In this document: piece by piece, positions 1-13,289 of the stretch
Numbering within the stretch: the stretch's first letter is position 1
How the letters are laid out: each line of letters starts with the position of its first letter
Source: Lithospermum erythrorhizon
Lineage: Eukaryota > Streptophyta > Magnoliopsida > Boraginales > Boraginaceae
Assembly (NCBI GenBank): GCA_019722365.1
Contig: JADFUC010001677.1
Location: 45,236-109,235, forward strand
Direction: 5' to 3'
Length of the DNA stretch: 64,000 bases
Translations under genes and position numbers: made by a program
The notes under the pieces: model-generated
Database searches by the model: none
Told to the model about the DNA's origin: nothing
Seen by the model: the letters and a program-made list of their open reading frames with translations, nothing else

Positions 1-2087
1 CCATCCTTCTTCTTGACAAACAGAACTAGTGCACTCCACGGAGAAACACTCGGTTTAATAAACCCCTTATCAAGCGAAGCCTATGTAACTCCAGTCTTCA
101 CCCTCTCAACTCGGGCTGGAGTCATCCATACGGCGCAATTAAATCGCATCTAACTACCTCAACGGGGTGAACTCCACTTCCTCGCCGGCGGTAAACCCGC
201 GCATCCTCGTGAAAACATCAACATACCTTACCTGACAACGAACATCCTCCAATTTAGTCTCCTCTCTCCAAGCCGACCACATATCTAAACTCAAATGAGC
301 AACCTTTCTTCATCAACTTTCTCGCCAAGTGTCAAATGAAACTCGATGATAGTATCTTCCTAACTCCCACAAACGTAATCTCCGGGTCTACCCGACTAGC
401 AAAGATGATTCTCAGGGTAATCAATCTTGATGCCTCCCCAACCACCCATACCCAAGATAAGATTAAAGTCTACTAACTCAAAATGTAAGAGGGTCCACAA
501 CTAGCAACCGACATTCACACTCAATGGACACCCTATAGACATATCTAACCTCAATCAATTCCTCCCACTGTGTCATGATAATAAGCGGAACAAGTAAAGA
601 CACCCCGACATAAAGGTAAACATCATCAAACTCTAGAAATAAAAAGAGCGAAAGAGTCTTAATCAAAAAGCAATCTCTAGCCTCGTAATCACATAATAAC
701 AAGGTACTGCTACAACCCTAGAATAATGCCAAGGCCCCGCCGAAATGATCGGCAGATGAATCTTGCCTCGCCAAAGACCACTGCCGCCACTCAAGCATGC
801 CTTTCTCCCCCGAGCCCTAACCTCGCTACCTCGGCTTCCACCCGCCTCCAAATTATCCACCTCCGATCCCCCCGATATCTACCTCGCAACCCGGCCGTGG
901 AAGAATACTAGCACCCCCCACTCTATGTGAACCGGTGACGTTCTTGCAAGATGCCCTGTCGGGCCATTATCGAAACGACCCTCTTACTCTCCCGAAAATC
1001 CCGCATCCTATGACCACCGACTAACGAAAAACACCGACATCACTGATTCCAAAGTGATACCCCGAAATCCACCGATCTAGCAGCAACCGCGCATGAGCCG
1101 TTAATACTTGACTAACAACAAAAGTAATCGAACGACTGACACGGATGTCCGCCGGACGCCTCCTCCGAATTCGAAGGTCCACCAAGCATTTCAATCGCCT
1201 CCCCTCGTCAGTCCCCGCCCGGGCTTCGTGCCCGCCTAACTCCATCTCGACCTTCAGCAGCATTTCAACCTCATGGAAACTAGAAAGTCATCACGAGGCC
1301 ACATGGATCTCCCATCTCATCCCATCACGGAATCTCTCAATCTTCTTCGCCGTATGCACAAATTTGCAGTTAAAGCACACAACTCGCTAAACTGTCTCTC
1401 ATACTCATCAACAGATCTCCCGCCCTGAGTCAACAAAATCACATCTATTCCAAGGCAAACATACGGGTACTGCATAGCTCTCCCCTAATAGCTCTACAAA
1501 GACTCCCAAGACACACGATCCTCTCCTCTAGCAACAAGGATAGATTATTACTCCCACCAACACGCAGGTAATCGTCACGGTCTATGTTGGCGTAACTTGA
1601 CCCTCATCCCACCCTCTATGCCCATAGGCTCAAACATAAGATTCATATCTTGATGAACACAATCACCAATAATTACTAACCCATAGAATTTCGGGGATCT
1701 CTCTTAAGAAAGTTTATCAAGAGCTTACATTAAAACTCAATCTCACAAGGCCAAGCAATTCTAACCTCGGTAATTGCATTCTCTAACCTCACTCTTATCC
1801 TCAAAGAATAGAATCAACCTGGGGAATTCAGATACCTAGGAACCTCATGCTCCCCACCGGGGCTCATCCCCCTACACCTCTACCATCACCCACCACCTCC
1901 TGCCTCTACCTCGTGACCCCTCTGGCCTACTCCCCGAAACCCCTCGTGGCACGAGTCACCCCACGCTTTCTGGCTCCTCGGTCGCATCCCAGCCTCGGGA
2001 AAAACGGTGTTAGCACTCGACCTCCGAGAAAAGACCTAACCAAAACAACTCGATAGGCACATAACACAGACAACAAGAATTGACCCT
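1..2087 (-). pseudogene. Ty3/gypsy (Tekay-like) gag-pro-RT remnant, cut by window edge
   Basis: This is a minus-strand retrotransposon polyprotein running right to left, with gag near 2050-700, then the protease region, then reverse transcriptase. At 1-71 the minus strand reads as the conserved N-terminal RT block ending in LVLFVKKKDG, typical of Ty3/gypsy RT just before the palm domain. The rest of RT, RNase H and integrase would lie left of the window. No long frame survives and stops and short indels break it throughout, so it cannot encode a working protein. It resembles the better preserved copies at 27373-31460 and 47400-52900 in gene order and in the LTR to its right. The gag and protease limits are inferred from those copies, while the RT block is seen directly. 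Confidence 0.8.
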
Positions 2088-2103
2088 AAGATCTCGATAT
2101 CAA
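2088..2103 (-). other. Degenerate primer-binding site (initiator tRNA-Met type)
   Basis: Just left of the LTR the plus strand reads gatctcgatatca, where the related elements read ggctctaatacca. On the minus strand this is a mutated TGGTATTAGAGCC, the usual complement of the tRNA-iMet 3' end. The spacing to the LTR edge is the same four bases as in the other copies. Confidence 0.6.
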
Positions 2104-2106
2104 AAT

Positions 2107-5100
2107 TATAATCGATTCGCCTCAGTCGGCCGCCCGAGGTTAATCATCCAACTGACACTGTGAGTCACTAACGATGGATTTAACTGAAATGTGTTACTCC
2201 ACCGTTCTAATAACCAAATAAAACAATATACATTCAAAATGAATAGTTTTAAGAAAGTGATCCATTGTGGTATTTCCTAACCACACAAAACAAATTAAAG
2301 ATCCAACAATCGATCAAAGTACAAATGTCAATATACAACCTAATCAAATCGGCAACAAAAAAGAGGAACTGAACTACAATACAAAAATCTAGACTGAGGA
2401 TCTATCACACCACAGCCACCTAGTGGTCTAAGGCAATAATCACTCAAATAGATCCGAATACGCTAAGCACCACTTGTCAACCCGCACAAATAAAAATGCT
2501 ATCCATAATAGGCGAATCATGTGTTTTAGTGAATACTTATCTCAAGAGTTTAAAATTAACTCACACTCACGCTAGTGTAATATAAGAAACGGTTAAGTTC
2601 GGTGATAAATCAGATGTATACGGCGTATCACAATGTATGCTCGGCGCCGTGAATAAAAGAGAATATCAGTAGTGAGTTCATTATCATGCTTGCATCACAA
2701 ATTCATATCAATACCGGCTATTACTATGGCCATTAATTCATAGGCCCAATCAAATTAACATGCACATTCTCATAAAATACATTCAACAATGAAAATCATG
2801 CTTTTCAAGGAAACAGTGACAACAATACCCAAATAAGTCAACAACTCTACTTTATCAACCAACTATGTAAAACATCACGGCTAACAACTAGACCATCCCA
2901 CTCCACAACTATACCAACAACGTTACACTACTCACCCCACAACCAAACAACTCAATCAACCGAACGTGATTCCTGGGATTACAACTAAGCGCCCATAATC
3001 AACCTCAACCCCAGGAGAAACTTATGTCCCACGATTACAAGCTAAACAAAGATACACGTGAACGAGGCAATTTGCGGGGCCACAACACACTCATACCCAA
3101 AGACAAGGCACACAGATAACAACACACTGTGAACGAGACACTTCCAGGCAAATACAACACACTCATACCGGGCACAAGGCAATACCGGTAGTACAACTCA
3201 TCATACATCAACCACATAAAACAACTCGCTTCCATGCCACTCCAACCAACAAAACATCACACACAACCCAACTACTCAACTAATAACGCAAGATTCTCAA
3301 ATAATCGACACACAATACATGTATATCATGCTCACAATTATTACTAAATTCAACACATTCACGGCTAAGTAAACTTAATCTTACACCTAGATAAATATCT
3401 ACCTTGGCTAGCAATAAATATATGCCTCGCCTCTAATTAATCCAAGTGCCTTTCCCACGCCTCCACGCCTAACCAAAACACCCTTGAGAAGTACAATTAC
3501 TTACTACCATTTAAATTGATATAACTATCCAACTTTACAACAATTTAGTTACCAAATATCAAACTTAAGGTGGAGAGCATTACTACGCTGAGTACAAACG
3601 AGTAATAAAACGACAACATTTCAACCACCACACCTCACTACTATAATCGGACCCCACGCTACACCCACTCTAACACTTTAAACAATTTCTAATTAACCCA
3701 AAATCAAGTATCCCCAAACTAATTTACCCATTTATTAACAACCTTAATTTCAAAAATTCAATTACTACTCACTTTACAATAAACCTATCTCAACATAATC
3801 TCTTCCAACCACCTAAACATCGTAAAAACTTTAACTCCAAACAATATATTAAGGCCCAATGGTACACTTTACCAATTTTTTATATTATCCTCTAAAAAGT
3901 TAACTACTCTAAAAAAGTCAACTATCAACATTCAACACATTTCAACCCCAAAATCGACGACATAACTCATAACCACAAAATCTAAGCTTAGATGACGCTA
4001 TATATCATTTTAAAGTCTCCAATTCAAAATCAACTTGTCAAACTTAGCAAACAACTAGCATCCAACACCCGACCAAAGTACAAAATGTCAATATACAACT
4101 CACCAAATCGAACTAACACCAAATAGAGAATCCGAACTACAATCAATACAACGAGATCAAAGGAGGATCTACTGTCACCACTGCCACCTAGGCTTCTATA
4201 CCCATCACTGAATATCCTGAAAGTACACTCAAGCACCACCCTGTCAACCCGCAATAAATAAGAATGCCGCCATATCAGGCGAAATGTATGTTAGTGAATA
4301 CTTATCTCAAGAGCGGAAATTAACTCACACCCACGCTTAGTGTAATATAAGAATGGTTAAGTTCGCATAAATTAGATAGACATATGTACTATCCAACCTG
4401 CCGTAATAAAAGAGTACGTTAGTGAGTTTATTATCATGCTCGCATCATAAAGTGATATCACCTGGCCATTACTATGGTCATTAAATCATAGGCTCCAATC
4501 AATCTAACATGCACATTCTAATAAAAGACATCCAACAATGAAAATCATGCCTTTCAAGGAAACACTGACAACAATACCCAAATAAGTCCACAATTCTACT
4601 TTATCAACCAACAATGTAAAATGATCACGACCGACAACTGTAATTCCGTCTAACTCACAATCCTCTATTCAACAACGCTGGTACTACTCAAATTTCACAA
4701 CTAAACAACTCAATCAACTCAACGTAACCGATTTCACAACTAAGGCGCCTATAATCAACGCTTTCAACTATAGGGAGAAACTTATGCCCATCGACATAAG
4801 CTAAAAAACACACTCGTAGAATTTGTGCACGAGGCAAATACCGCGCGACACCGATACCAAGAATACCTAAGAACAACACACTCGTAACGAGATACAGGCA
4901 ATACAACACACTCATACCGAAGTACAAGGCACACTGGTAACAAATACTCGTAGCGAGGCAATGAGGAAATACAACACACTCATAGTCAGTGCCAGCGCAA
5001 ACCGCAAGTATACCCATCATACATCAACCACCCTTTAAACAACCTGCTCAACGCTAATTCAACCAAAAACATCACACAACTCCAACTACTCAAACTAATA

Positions 5101-6252
5101 ACGCATACTCAAATAATCAACACACAATACATGATATCATGCTCAATACACAAATTCAAATACATTCACGGCTATAAACTAATCTACACCCATAGATAAA
5201 TACTTCACCTAGCTAGCAATAAATATATGGCCTCGCTTAATTAATCCTAGTGCCTTTCCCATGCTCCACGCCTAACCAAAAAAACCTGAGAAGTACAATT
5301 GCTACTTACTACCATTTAACTCCATTTAATTAACTATCCAACTTTTTCAAAAATTTAGTTACCAATTATCAACTTAAGGTGGAAAGATTACTATTTTGTT
5401 AATAAATCCACTAATAAACGACAAATATTTCAACCACCATTGCCCTCACTACTATAATCGGCCCCCACCCTACACCCACACTAACACTTTAAACAATTTC
5501 AAATTAACCCAAAATCAAGTTCCCCAAACTAATTTACCCATTTATTAACAACCTTAATTTCAAAAAATCCAATTACTACTCACTTTACAATACAAACCTA
5601 TCTCAACATAATCTCTTCCAACCACCTTAAACATCAAAACTTTAACTCCAAAATAAGGAGAGTATTAAGGCCCAAATGGTACACTTTTACCAATTTTTAC
5701 ATTATCCTCAAAAGTCAACTATTCTCAAATGTGTCAACTATCAACATTCAACACATTTCAACCCCTAAAAATCGACGAGATTATAACTCCAACCACAAAA
5801 ATCTAAGTTTAGATTTATTTATATATCATTTTAAATTCTCAAATTCAAAGTCAACTTATGTCAAACTTATAAAATATCAACGAGAAGTCAAAAATGCTTT
5901 AGATTTAAGATTAAAAACATACTTTGATAATCAAGAGAGTAAATAAGATTACGGAGCTAATTTCAAATGATTTTGCCAAGAAAATTCAAAAATCAAGGAA
6001 AGGAGATAGGGTTCGCTATAAGAGAGGGAAAGGGTCAAAGTAGATTTCTACGACATTTAATAGTGAATCGAGGTTGGTAGGAGATATTTCTAGAATAATG
6101 TTGTATCTCCTCAAGGCTTTGCTCATGGTTTTAATTTTCTGCCATTGGGCATAACTCGAACATGTCTTATTTCTACCCTCAAATTATATTATCACCCAAC
6201 CGAGCAACTAGAATAATATTAAAATAATACTTATACGTAACGGGTTATTTCA
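2107..6252 (-). mobile_element. Oversized 5' LTR (about 4.1 kb) with internal duplication
   Basis: The left edge (tataatcg after the primer site) and right edge (cgggttatttca) match the ends of the 2.4 kb LTRs elsewhere in the window, whose plus-strand ends are TGTAACGA and GGTTATTTCA. The length is 1.75 kb above those relatives because the central part is present twice. The right-hand 400 bases, with the run of atatta, cccaacc and cttatacg blocks, align with the LTRs ending at 33844 and 47278. This is the 5' LTR of the gag-pol remnant on its left. Confidence 0.75.
2290..5875. repeat. Direct tandem duplication of about 1.76-1.82 kb within the LTR
   Basis: Two head-to-tail copies lie at about 2290-4050 and 4055-5875. 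Anchor pairs include caaagtacaaatgtcaatata (2315) with caaagtacaaaatgtcaata (4074), catgcacattct at about 2760 and 4508, the tctactttatcaacca block in both, and the aacttaaggtgga block in both. The offset drifts from about 1.76 to 1.82 kb through small indels, so the duplication is not recent. Confidence 0.8.
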
Positions 6253-6254
6253 AT

Positions 6255-6275
6255 CAATTGCCCCACCCCTTAGCA
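6255..6275 (-). other. Polypurine-tract-like stretch on the outer side of the LTR
   Basis: On the minus strand a purine-rich run (aaggggtggggcaatt) lies directly before the TGAAATAACC end of the LTR. This is where a polypurine tract would sit for a 3' LTR whose internal region lies to the right. It resembles the tract at 47279. No coding internal region is found to its right. Confidence 0.5.
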
Positions 6276-6325
6276 TTAAACAATTATATAAAGGATCTCT
6301 TGACAAAGAATTGATAGGTCAACAT

Positions 6326-6480
6326 CATTACAACAAAAAAACACTTAGAGGACACTTCAAAAATCACCAAGAGGGCAAAAAATATTATAATAAAGCCTCT
6401 AAGTGTTTTAACTTAGAGGGCGCTTAACTAACCTAGACAACATTTCTTGAAGCATCTCTAAGTTAATAATTTGTAACCTG
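6326..6480 (+). mobile_element. CACTA-like transposon terminus (fragment)
   Basis: The sequence cattacaacaaaaaaacact is one base off the usual plant En/Spm start CACTACAACAAAAA. It is followed by short direct and inverted subterminal repeats of acttagagg and cctctaagtg, as expected of CACTA termini. I find no matching right end (tttttgttgtagtg) in this window and no transposase, so this is an end fragment or a decayed non-autonomous copy. Confidence 0.4.
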
Positions 6481-7217
6481 TTTATAGACATTTCTTATAA
6501 ACAAACACAAAGACAACAAATTAAAGAAGGTAATATAAAAAACAAATTCAAAACATTTTATAAATCATAATTACCAACATTTTATTCAAAACATAACCCA
6601 ACAAACATCAAGTCAAATGTATATCAATGTATCTAGGTGTTTATACAAATATATATCAATGTATCAAGTCAAATGTATATCAAATGTATATATATCAATG
6701 AAGCTCCTCATTCTCTATCCGAATGTTCTTAGATATCTATTGCCAGATATACCACAAATTCTTTCCCGAACTCGAGTAATTCTAATTATCCGTGAAATGT
6801 CTCGACAACGACGCTCGAGGATACCGAAGAAAAAGTTATACATATACTTCAATATGAATTCAATGTATCTCTGATCTAATATCAAACTAAGTATTAAAAA
6901 GGACTTATAGCAAAGAAAGACTCAGATCGTCGGATTGTAAGATATCCTTCAATAAACAACATAGAACTACAATATGTCAGTAGTTTTACCATTTAATTTG
7001 GATACAATCATTCAAAACCAAAGTTATAACCCCGAATGTAACAAGAACTAAATTATTGTCAAGTAGAAATGTAAAACATACCTCACGCTTATCCCAACGA
7101 TTCGGGTCAACATCTTTCTATTTCTAATACTTTGCTTTTGGTGCCTCGATATTTATAATACTACAATAAAAAACATAATGAGAAATAAAATAAGACTATA
7201 TATATATATATATATAG

Positions 7218-7248
<31 letters not shown>

Positions 7249-8740
7249 TATATATAATCAAATAAATATTCAAGTTGATTTTTGCACCTTCATATCACTA
7301 CAGAGTATTTACCTCTTTAGCGATCCATATATATGTATCAGCCTGTGTTGATAGTAATCAACACCCAATGATCACTACATTATTCGAATGACATTATTTA
7401 GTAACCAAAATAGCTTATAATAATAATAGTGAAAATTTGGCTACTAGTTAATATTAAATTATGTGAGACTAACCCCAGACATGTGGTGCTAAGGATGACA
7501 TGATCAAGGTCCTCATGGTTATATATTCACACATGAGTCTCGCACAAGCTTCCTACGTGAGATAAATGAGAACCTAATCGACATCATAGTCAAGGCGGTT
7601 CATCAACCAAATATACATCAGCCACATCTTCAATAGAAAAATATATTAATTAACTATATATGTTAAAAATCTATAGAAATATTTAGTAGTAGATATTTTT
7701 ATCATTACCTATGTAAATGCATATAGTGGTAGTATCTTTAACTAATCACGCTACCACCCTTTCTACACATTGTCAATAGAAACATGGTCAACCTAAGCTT
7801 CACCCCTGCAACTCACAGCATTTCAACTCAAACGAATCACCTTCTGGCTGTATCGAGGATGGAAAACCTCTACAAGCCCTGTACGATATTTGATTTAACC
7901 CTCCGAGTGATGCCTGCCTTCCTCCTGGTCAACTGGAGCGATTTCATCTCTAGTACTGAAACTTTCTCCTTACTTGTAAAGGATACTACCATTGAATCTT
8001 AAGGCTTTGAAAATCATTTCACATTTTAGTATGAATGAAAATCCACTATATATCAAGTTACTCATAAATCAATCATATAATTTATTTTCTCAGACTTTCT
8101 TTGTAAGGAAATCAATCTACTAGGCCATGCAAATAAATCCATCTAATGCATCACCATAGTAGTGATCTCCTCAACAATAGGACACTCAGAAATATGTACC
8201 TTCATGGTAAAGGAAAATTACTAACTTTTCTATAATTAAAAATAAACAAATGCAAACTACATCGAATAAATAGAATCATTTAAAACATATATAATATAAT
8301 TCGTGACACGATGAACACAGAGTATCAATGGATGAAACTTCTTCCTGGGGCTTCTCCTCATAATCCTTCTCAAAGACCTCAAGAAATGATTTAGCTTAGT
8401 CCTAATGTTTATCATTTGATTAGACTGCTGGTGAATCTACGAGCAATTGATGTAAGAGTTTCAGCCAAAACTTTGACTCAAACCCAAAGTATAGGGGAGG
8501 CCACCAAATTTCTAGAAGGAAATGAAATTCTCAGTTTTTCATTTCATCTTTTACTTACATACCTCTTGGTTTCCCAAATAATAGCTTGACTCGCTTTTGA
8601 TAAATAGTTGACTTGTTCAACCGTTAACTAACTTATTACTAAATCCATTAAGTAACTTAACAAGCTACTAATAAGCTTCCCTCGTTAAAACCTCAATCAA
8701 ATAGCAATTTAATTGATTCAATTTTGTCCAATTTGGTATT
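6481..8740. other. AT-rich stretch without a recognisable gene
   Basis: No supported gene is seen. At 6617-6700 there are short imperfect repeats of atgtatatcaatgta. Frames of 70-85 codons (for example at 6617-6874 and 7784-8002) show no motif I recognise. The stretch lies between a CACTA-like end and a copia 3' LTR and may be decayed transposon DNA. Confidence 0.5.
7197..7256. repeat. (TA)n microsatellite
   Basis: About 60 bases of alternating T and A with two interruptions (tagtat and tatggtat). Confidence 0.95.
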
Positions 8741-9093
8741 TTACATATCAATGTAAAATTTCACATCTCATTGATTTCAATCAACTCAATCAATCTCAAT
8801 CTAATTCCATACATGGAATATAACCCACCATCAGATGTGCGACTGGGTTTTATAATATTATCCCATAATAATAGGACCCACCACGATGGTATTATATTCT
8901 GCCATGTACGAGATTCAAAGCAACTGACATAACCTCGATATTACCAGAGTTCATTTTTAGTAATTTTACAATTACTATTTTTTGAATTAGTTTGAGTAAT
9001 CTCATTTAAGTAAAACTAGTAAATGGAATTTGTTACTAGCAATTGTCTCTAATCTAGTATAATTATAGAAATCAAAACATCGATTTCCAACAC
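8700..9093 (-). mobile_element. Ty1/copia 3' LTR (outer limit uncertain)
   Basis: On the minus strand a polypurine tract (ggcaagtgggag, 9094-9105) is followed at once by TGTTGGAAATCG, a common start of plant copia LTRs. The LTR runs leftwards from 9093. I cannot place its far end with confidence, and 8700 is a rough estimate. Confidence 0.55.
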
Positions 9094-9720
9094 TCCCACT
9101 TGCCCTTGGACACCATTTTACAATTCATTTATCACGCGATTCTAGTCATAGACTAACCATAAGAAGATGAAACGCCTACGACTTTTACTCAGCCGAATCA
9201 ATCAAGTACTACGGCTTCCCCATAAACCAATCGCCTCAATACTCATCAGAGGTACTAGATTTACCTTGTATATTAAGGATGGATAAACTGCTATAATATA
9301 TCAACACCCAATGCTATGCTTTAGTGCGTGACCCAACATATGCCGTTATAACTTCTGCCATAAGTGCACGCTTGACATAGTCAAAGCACGTAACTCATAA
9401 CATGTTTAGTTATATAATGAAGTCTAAGAATTGTTAAACTTAACACTTTAAGAAACATCATAGGACACGTATATACATATCTTCTATGATTTTGCAAATA
9501 ATCCAACTCATCGCTATAAACTAATAGCCTATAAGATTGATCGTTTGAAAGTTTCTTCGATCCACAGTAATTGATCAATCACCATGTCAACAAATTATCG
9601 CCTCCAAACTCAAGATCTAATTAAGGTAATGCTACCATATTTTCTAGACATGTAGAGTTCTCTTGCTCACCACTTCCGTGTTGTTCTTAGAAATTGTATG
9701 CAGCCTGTGGGGACTTCATT
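9094..9720 (-). pseudogene. Ty1/copia RNase H-end remnant
   Basis: A 65-codon minus-strand frame at 9381-9578 has the layout of the copia RNase H region: a TKDYMLTYRKSD-like start (here MINYCGSKKLSND), then a YSDELDYLQNHRR stretch matching the usual YSDSDYAGCxDxRKSTSGY block. The first catalytic Asp context is partly kept. The frame is broken on both sides and ends at the polypurine tract at 9094. Identification rests on the motif layout plus the adjacent tract and LTR. It is non-functional. Confidence 0.5.
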
Positions 9721-9990
9721 TTTCACTCAATTTTAGAAATAAAGAAGTTATATGTAAATACATTATATAATAAGCAGTATATAGTGGTTAAAACAAATTG
9801 ACATATAAGAATGTAATATTCAACTATTCTTCTTCACATAACAAGCATTGTATACGCTTATCTCCCATCGAATCCAACACAATCGGTGGACATTTTTCTA
9901 GGACTAATGTTCGATGCATATTCATGTTTTGCCTGAGAAATTGCCTTTGCAGGTAGGCTATCGTCTCTATCAGTTGAACCCCAGGCACCG
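9721..9990. other. Unassigned junction DNA
   Basis: This lies between the copia remnant and the plus-strand LTR. I see no domain or repeat in it. Short overlapping frames on both strands (9824-10012 minus, 9914-10159 plus) have no recognisable motif. Confidence 0.5.
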
Positions 9991-12435
9991 TGAAATAACT
10001 CGTTCTTACCAATATTATGTTGATAGTATATGTTTCGGTGGAGTATTTTGGGTGAAATTAAAAAATTTCAAGTCGAGTAATGAGAATTCAACAACCTACG
10101 GGTTGGTGGTATATTTCGCCATAAAGGGACCCGGAGATAGTATAAATGATTTCGAATAAAACTGATGTACCGAGATTAGTACATATGAGTAGTAGTTTGT
10201 GTCATGAGAAATTTTACATTTGGAATCGGTTTCATTGAGATTTAAGTACGGAAAGTGGAGAAATTAACCGAAACCGAACGGAACGTAGTTTTTCCCCTCT
10301 AAATATCCCACCTACCACCACTATCTCCATCCTCATCCATTCCCCTCTTCCTTCCCCTCTTTGGCCGAAAATTTCACTCCCCCCCCCCCTTGAAATTTTC
10401 TTCCATTTCTCTCATCGATTATCGCTTAAACTCGCTTTATCATGGTGGATTTAAGCCTCATCACTTTCATCATATCTAAAGAAAGACAAATCTTTCGGTA
10501 TATTTCTGAGTTTTGAAGAGTTGACTTTTATTGGATTTTGTTGACCATGATTTTGGGACTCAAACGTACTGGGATCGCCTAGCTTAGATTACATGATTAG
10601 ACGTTATGACAATCTAGGGATTTTGGAGGTTGAAATATAGAAATTGATGGGTTGACTTTGTTGACTTTTGAGGAATTGAGTTTTAAAGGATGAAATATAG
10701 CTTATCCTACTGAAATAAATGACATAATTTGGATTTTAGGTTGAAGCAATGATTGGATTTATGTTGACTTTTTTCCATTTTTTAAAATTGTATAATAATG
10801 TTAAGGGACTTAATATAAATTAAGTAGGGAGTATAATTGGATGTTTTTGAGGTTGATTGGTAAAGATATTGTTGAAGTTAGGTTATTCCAAGTCGAGTGG
10901 TGTACTGCTTGAACTAAAATATAATGGGTTAATTAGTTGGCGATTGATTGTCGGATTGATTGGAAATGTGACTAACGGTTATTGTTGGGATAATAAAGTT
11001 GATGACCGAATATTGGGAGTTAGTGAAGTTGGTAAATTGAATGTAGTTAAGTTGAATTTTAGTTGTATACTAATTTCGGGATGTGATGATTACTAAAATG
11101 CTAAATCAATCAGAAGACGCGTATAATACTGGGGTTTAAATAGATGTTAAGAGAGGTTATTCTACTCGAATTTAAAGAGAACGTATAACTTCTTTTGAAT
11201 AAGTTGAGCTCCTGGACTCAGCACGGATCCGCTTGTAGTTAGCATTTCGCTTTTGGGCTCGAGGTGAGTACAAATCACGACGGAACCCTTCATATATTAT
11301 GTTATATATTTTGCATGTGTCATTCGGGGACTATTTTGACATGCGTATCAGGTGATTATGATGAGTATTATGTGGAAATTGTGATTTATGATTCATGTTA
11401 TGAAACAATTGAGATTTTGATTGATATTACGAGATAATTATGATTATGAGTTATATTATTGTATAATCGAGATTTATGATTCATATCATGACATATTAGT
11501 GATTATGATTTATTATGGGACAGCCAGGAATATGATTCATGTTAACAGATCAGGTGTGGTTAGCGTGTCGTATGTGGATAAGGGTTGTGGTTGCATGTGT
11601 TTTGGATTGCTTTGTGTAAGTTTGCAGAGCGAGACCTCGACTGGGATTGGAGGCTTGGCTGATACGCATCGGCGGGCGCAGCCGTGACTGAGTGAGGCTC
11701 ATCTGATGCGGATTCTCATACGCGACAGGTGGATTCTCAGGCGCCTCATATGTGTATTGAGTGGCGGATTTTCATGTGTATTATTTTTTGAGGCGATGCC
11801 CTCATTTGAGACTTTGTGCCGAGATCGTTTCCCCAAATAAATATCATGCATTGTTAATTGCTGCAGCCTCAGCGCATAGTACATGTGATATCATAGAGGA
11901 TTCTAGTGAGCTGTGACAGCTATTGTGTAGCCTCGGTTAGTATATGCATTATATGTTATATATATAAGAATGAATATAGCGACGGACTGCTCGATATTTA
12001 GAGTCTCACTGCCCATTGTCATTTATATGCTTTGCCTAGGTTTCTAGGAACCCATTGTTGAGGTGGTTGAGGATCGGGTATAGTAGTCGCGCTGAATATA
12101 GGATGCATGGTATGCATAGGAACGCCTCATCTACCATTTCCTTGTTGTCGATTTGTATATTTTAGACTCATGATCAGACATATTGCCAGGCTTGATAACA
12201 TGCTGTATCAGGAGATTATGTGTGTATTGTATGGTTGTATTTTTCAGGTTGATGTAAGTTTCGTTGGTGATACGTTCTTGTGTGATGTATTGTTAGTTGA
12301 CCACGATGGACAAAAGTGTATTATTATTATTAATGTCAAATGAAGTCTTTTTGCGTTGTCATCCATCAATCGGTGACTCGTGTACGTGCTGTTGGTGACC
12401 TTAACTCGCATGGTTTAATTGGGCGGGTCGTTAAT
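9991..12435 (+). mobile_element. Ty3/gypsy LTR, subfamily B, plus orientation
   Basis: It starts TGAAATAACT and ends gggcgggtcgttaat, matching the solo LTR at 55938-58327 (TGAAATAACC to cgggtcgttaca). Both share an early block gtgaaattaaaaatttcaag and the segment gacccggagatagtataaat. No primer site follows within a few bases and no purine tract precedes it, so it is not joined to an internal region. The 5-base flanks (caccg and cgctt) do not match, so the insertion site has been rearranged. Confidence 0.8.
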
Positions 12436-12618
12436 CGCTTCACCATATCACGCTTGAAAATCGGCATCAAAATTCCGCCTACACCCAACTATTCATCTCT
12501 ATCATTTACCAAGAATGCATCTTAAGTTCTTTTGTGATACTAAGATGCCCTTCACCTATCCAAAGGTGCTTCTCCGGATTAGCTTGGTATTACTGCAGTA
12601 AATCGGGTACATACAACA
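12436..12618. other. Spacer between two inverted LTRs
   Basis: About 180 bases between the facing inner ends of two B-type LTRs. No gene is present. One short run, cttggtattactgc, resembles a tRNA-Met primer site by chance or descent, but it is about 150 bases from the LTR end. Confidence 0.6.
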
Positions 12619-13289
12619 TGTAATCCACTTCCAGTCACCAGCCTCTAAGCGTTAAGGTCATCAACAACCTCAGACACCGTAATCAATCGGATCGATGGAC
12701 GACAACATAAAAAGACTTCATTCGACATTAATAATAATAAAAATACACTTTTGTCCAAATAAGACTAACAACACATACAATAAAACAACGAACATAATAC
12801 AAATTCACCTTAATTATACAACTCAAGATACACAAGAATCCAAAATACAACATAGGAAAGTTTGACAAATCTAAACCCCCACCTAAATACACACCCAAGT
12901 CTAACAATACAAATCCGACAAAAGTGAAAACGACCGACGAGGAATTCCTATGCCACCACCGCCTCATCTACGATCTTCAACTGGCAAATTTATCAATGCA
13001 ATTTCAACAACCTCCCGATCAACCTTCTTAGAACTCAGTATAAAACGACGCCCATGAGAAAAGTGGAGTCATTATTGTCGTAGTTGAATACAATTACTAC
13101 GTATCATCCCCATATATACATATTCATACTTATATAAATAACATATGCTTATACATCAACCAAAGACAATGAATAATACCTCTACTCACATAGAATCCTC
13201 TTATACGATGTTACATAATACTATACACATGAGTTTTTAATCATAAATAATACATATTCATTCAAGGAAACAAGACACAAAGGCATCAT

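Noticed and set aside
12581..12600. Primer-binding site for the plus-strand LTR at 9991-12435 (cttggtattactgc)
   Set aside because: It lies about 150 bases past the LTR end. Real sites in this family lie four bases away.
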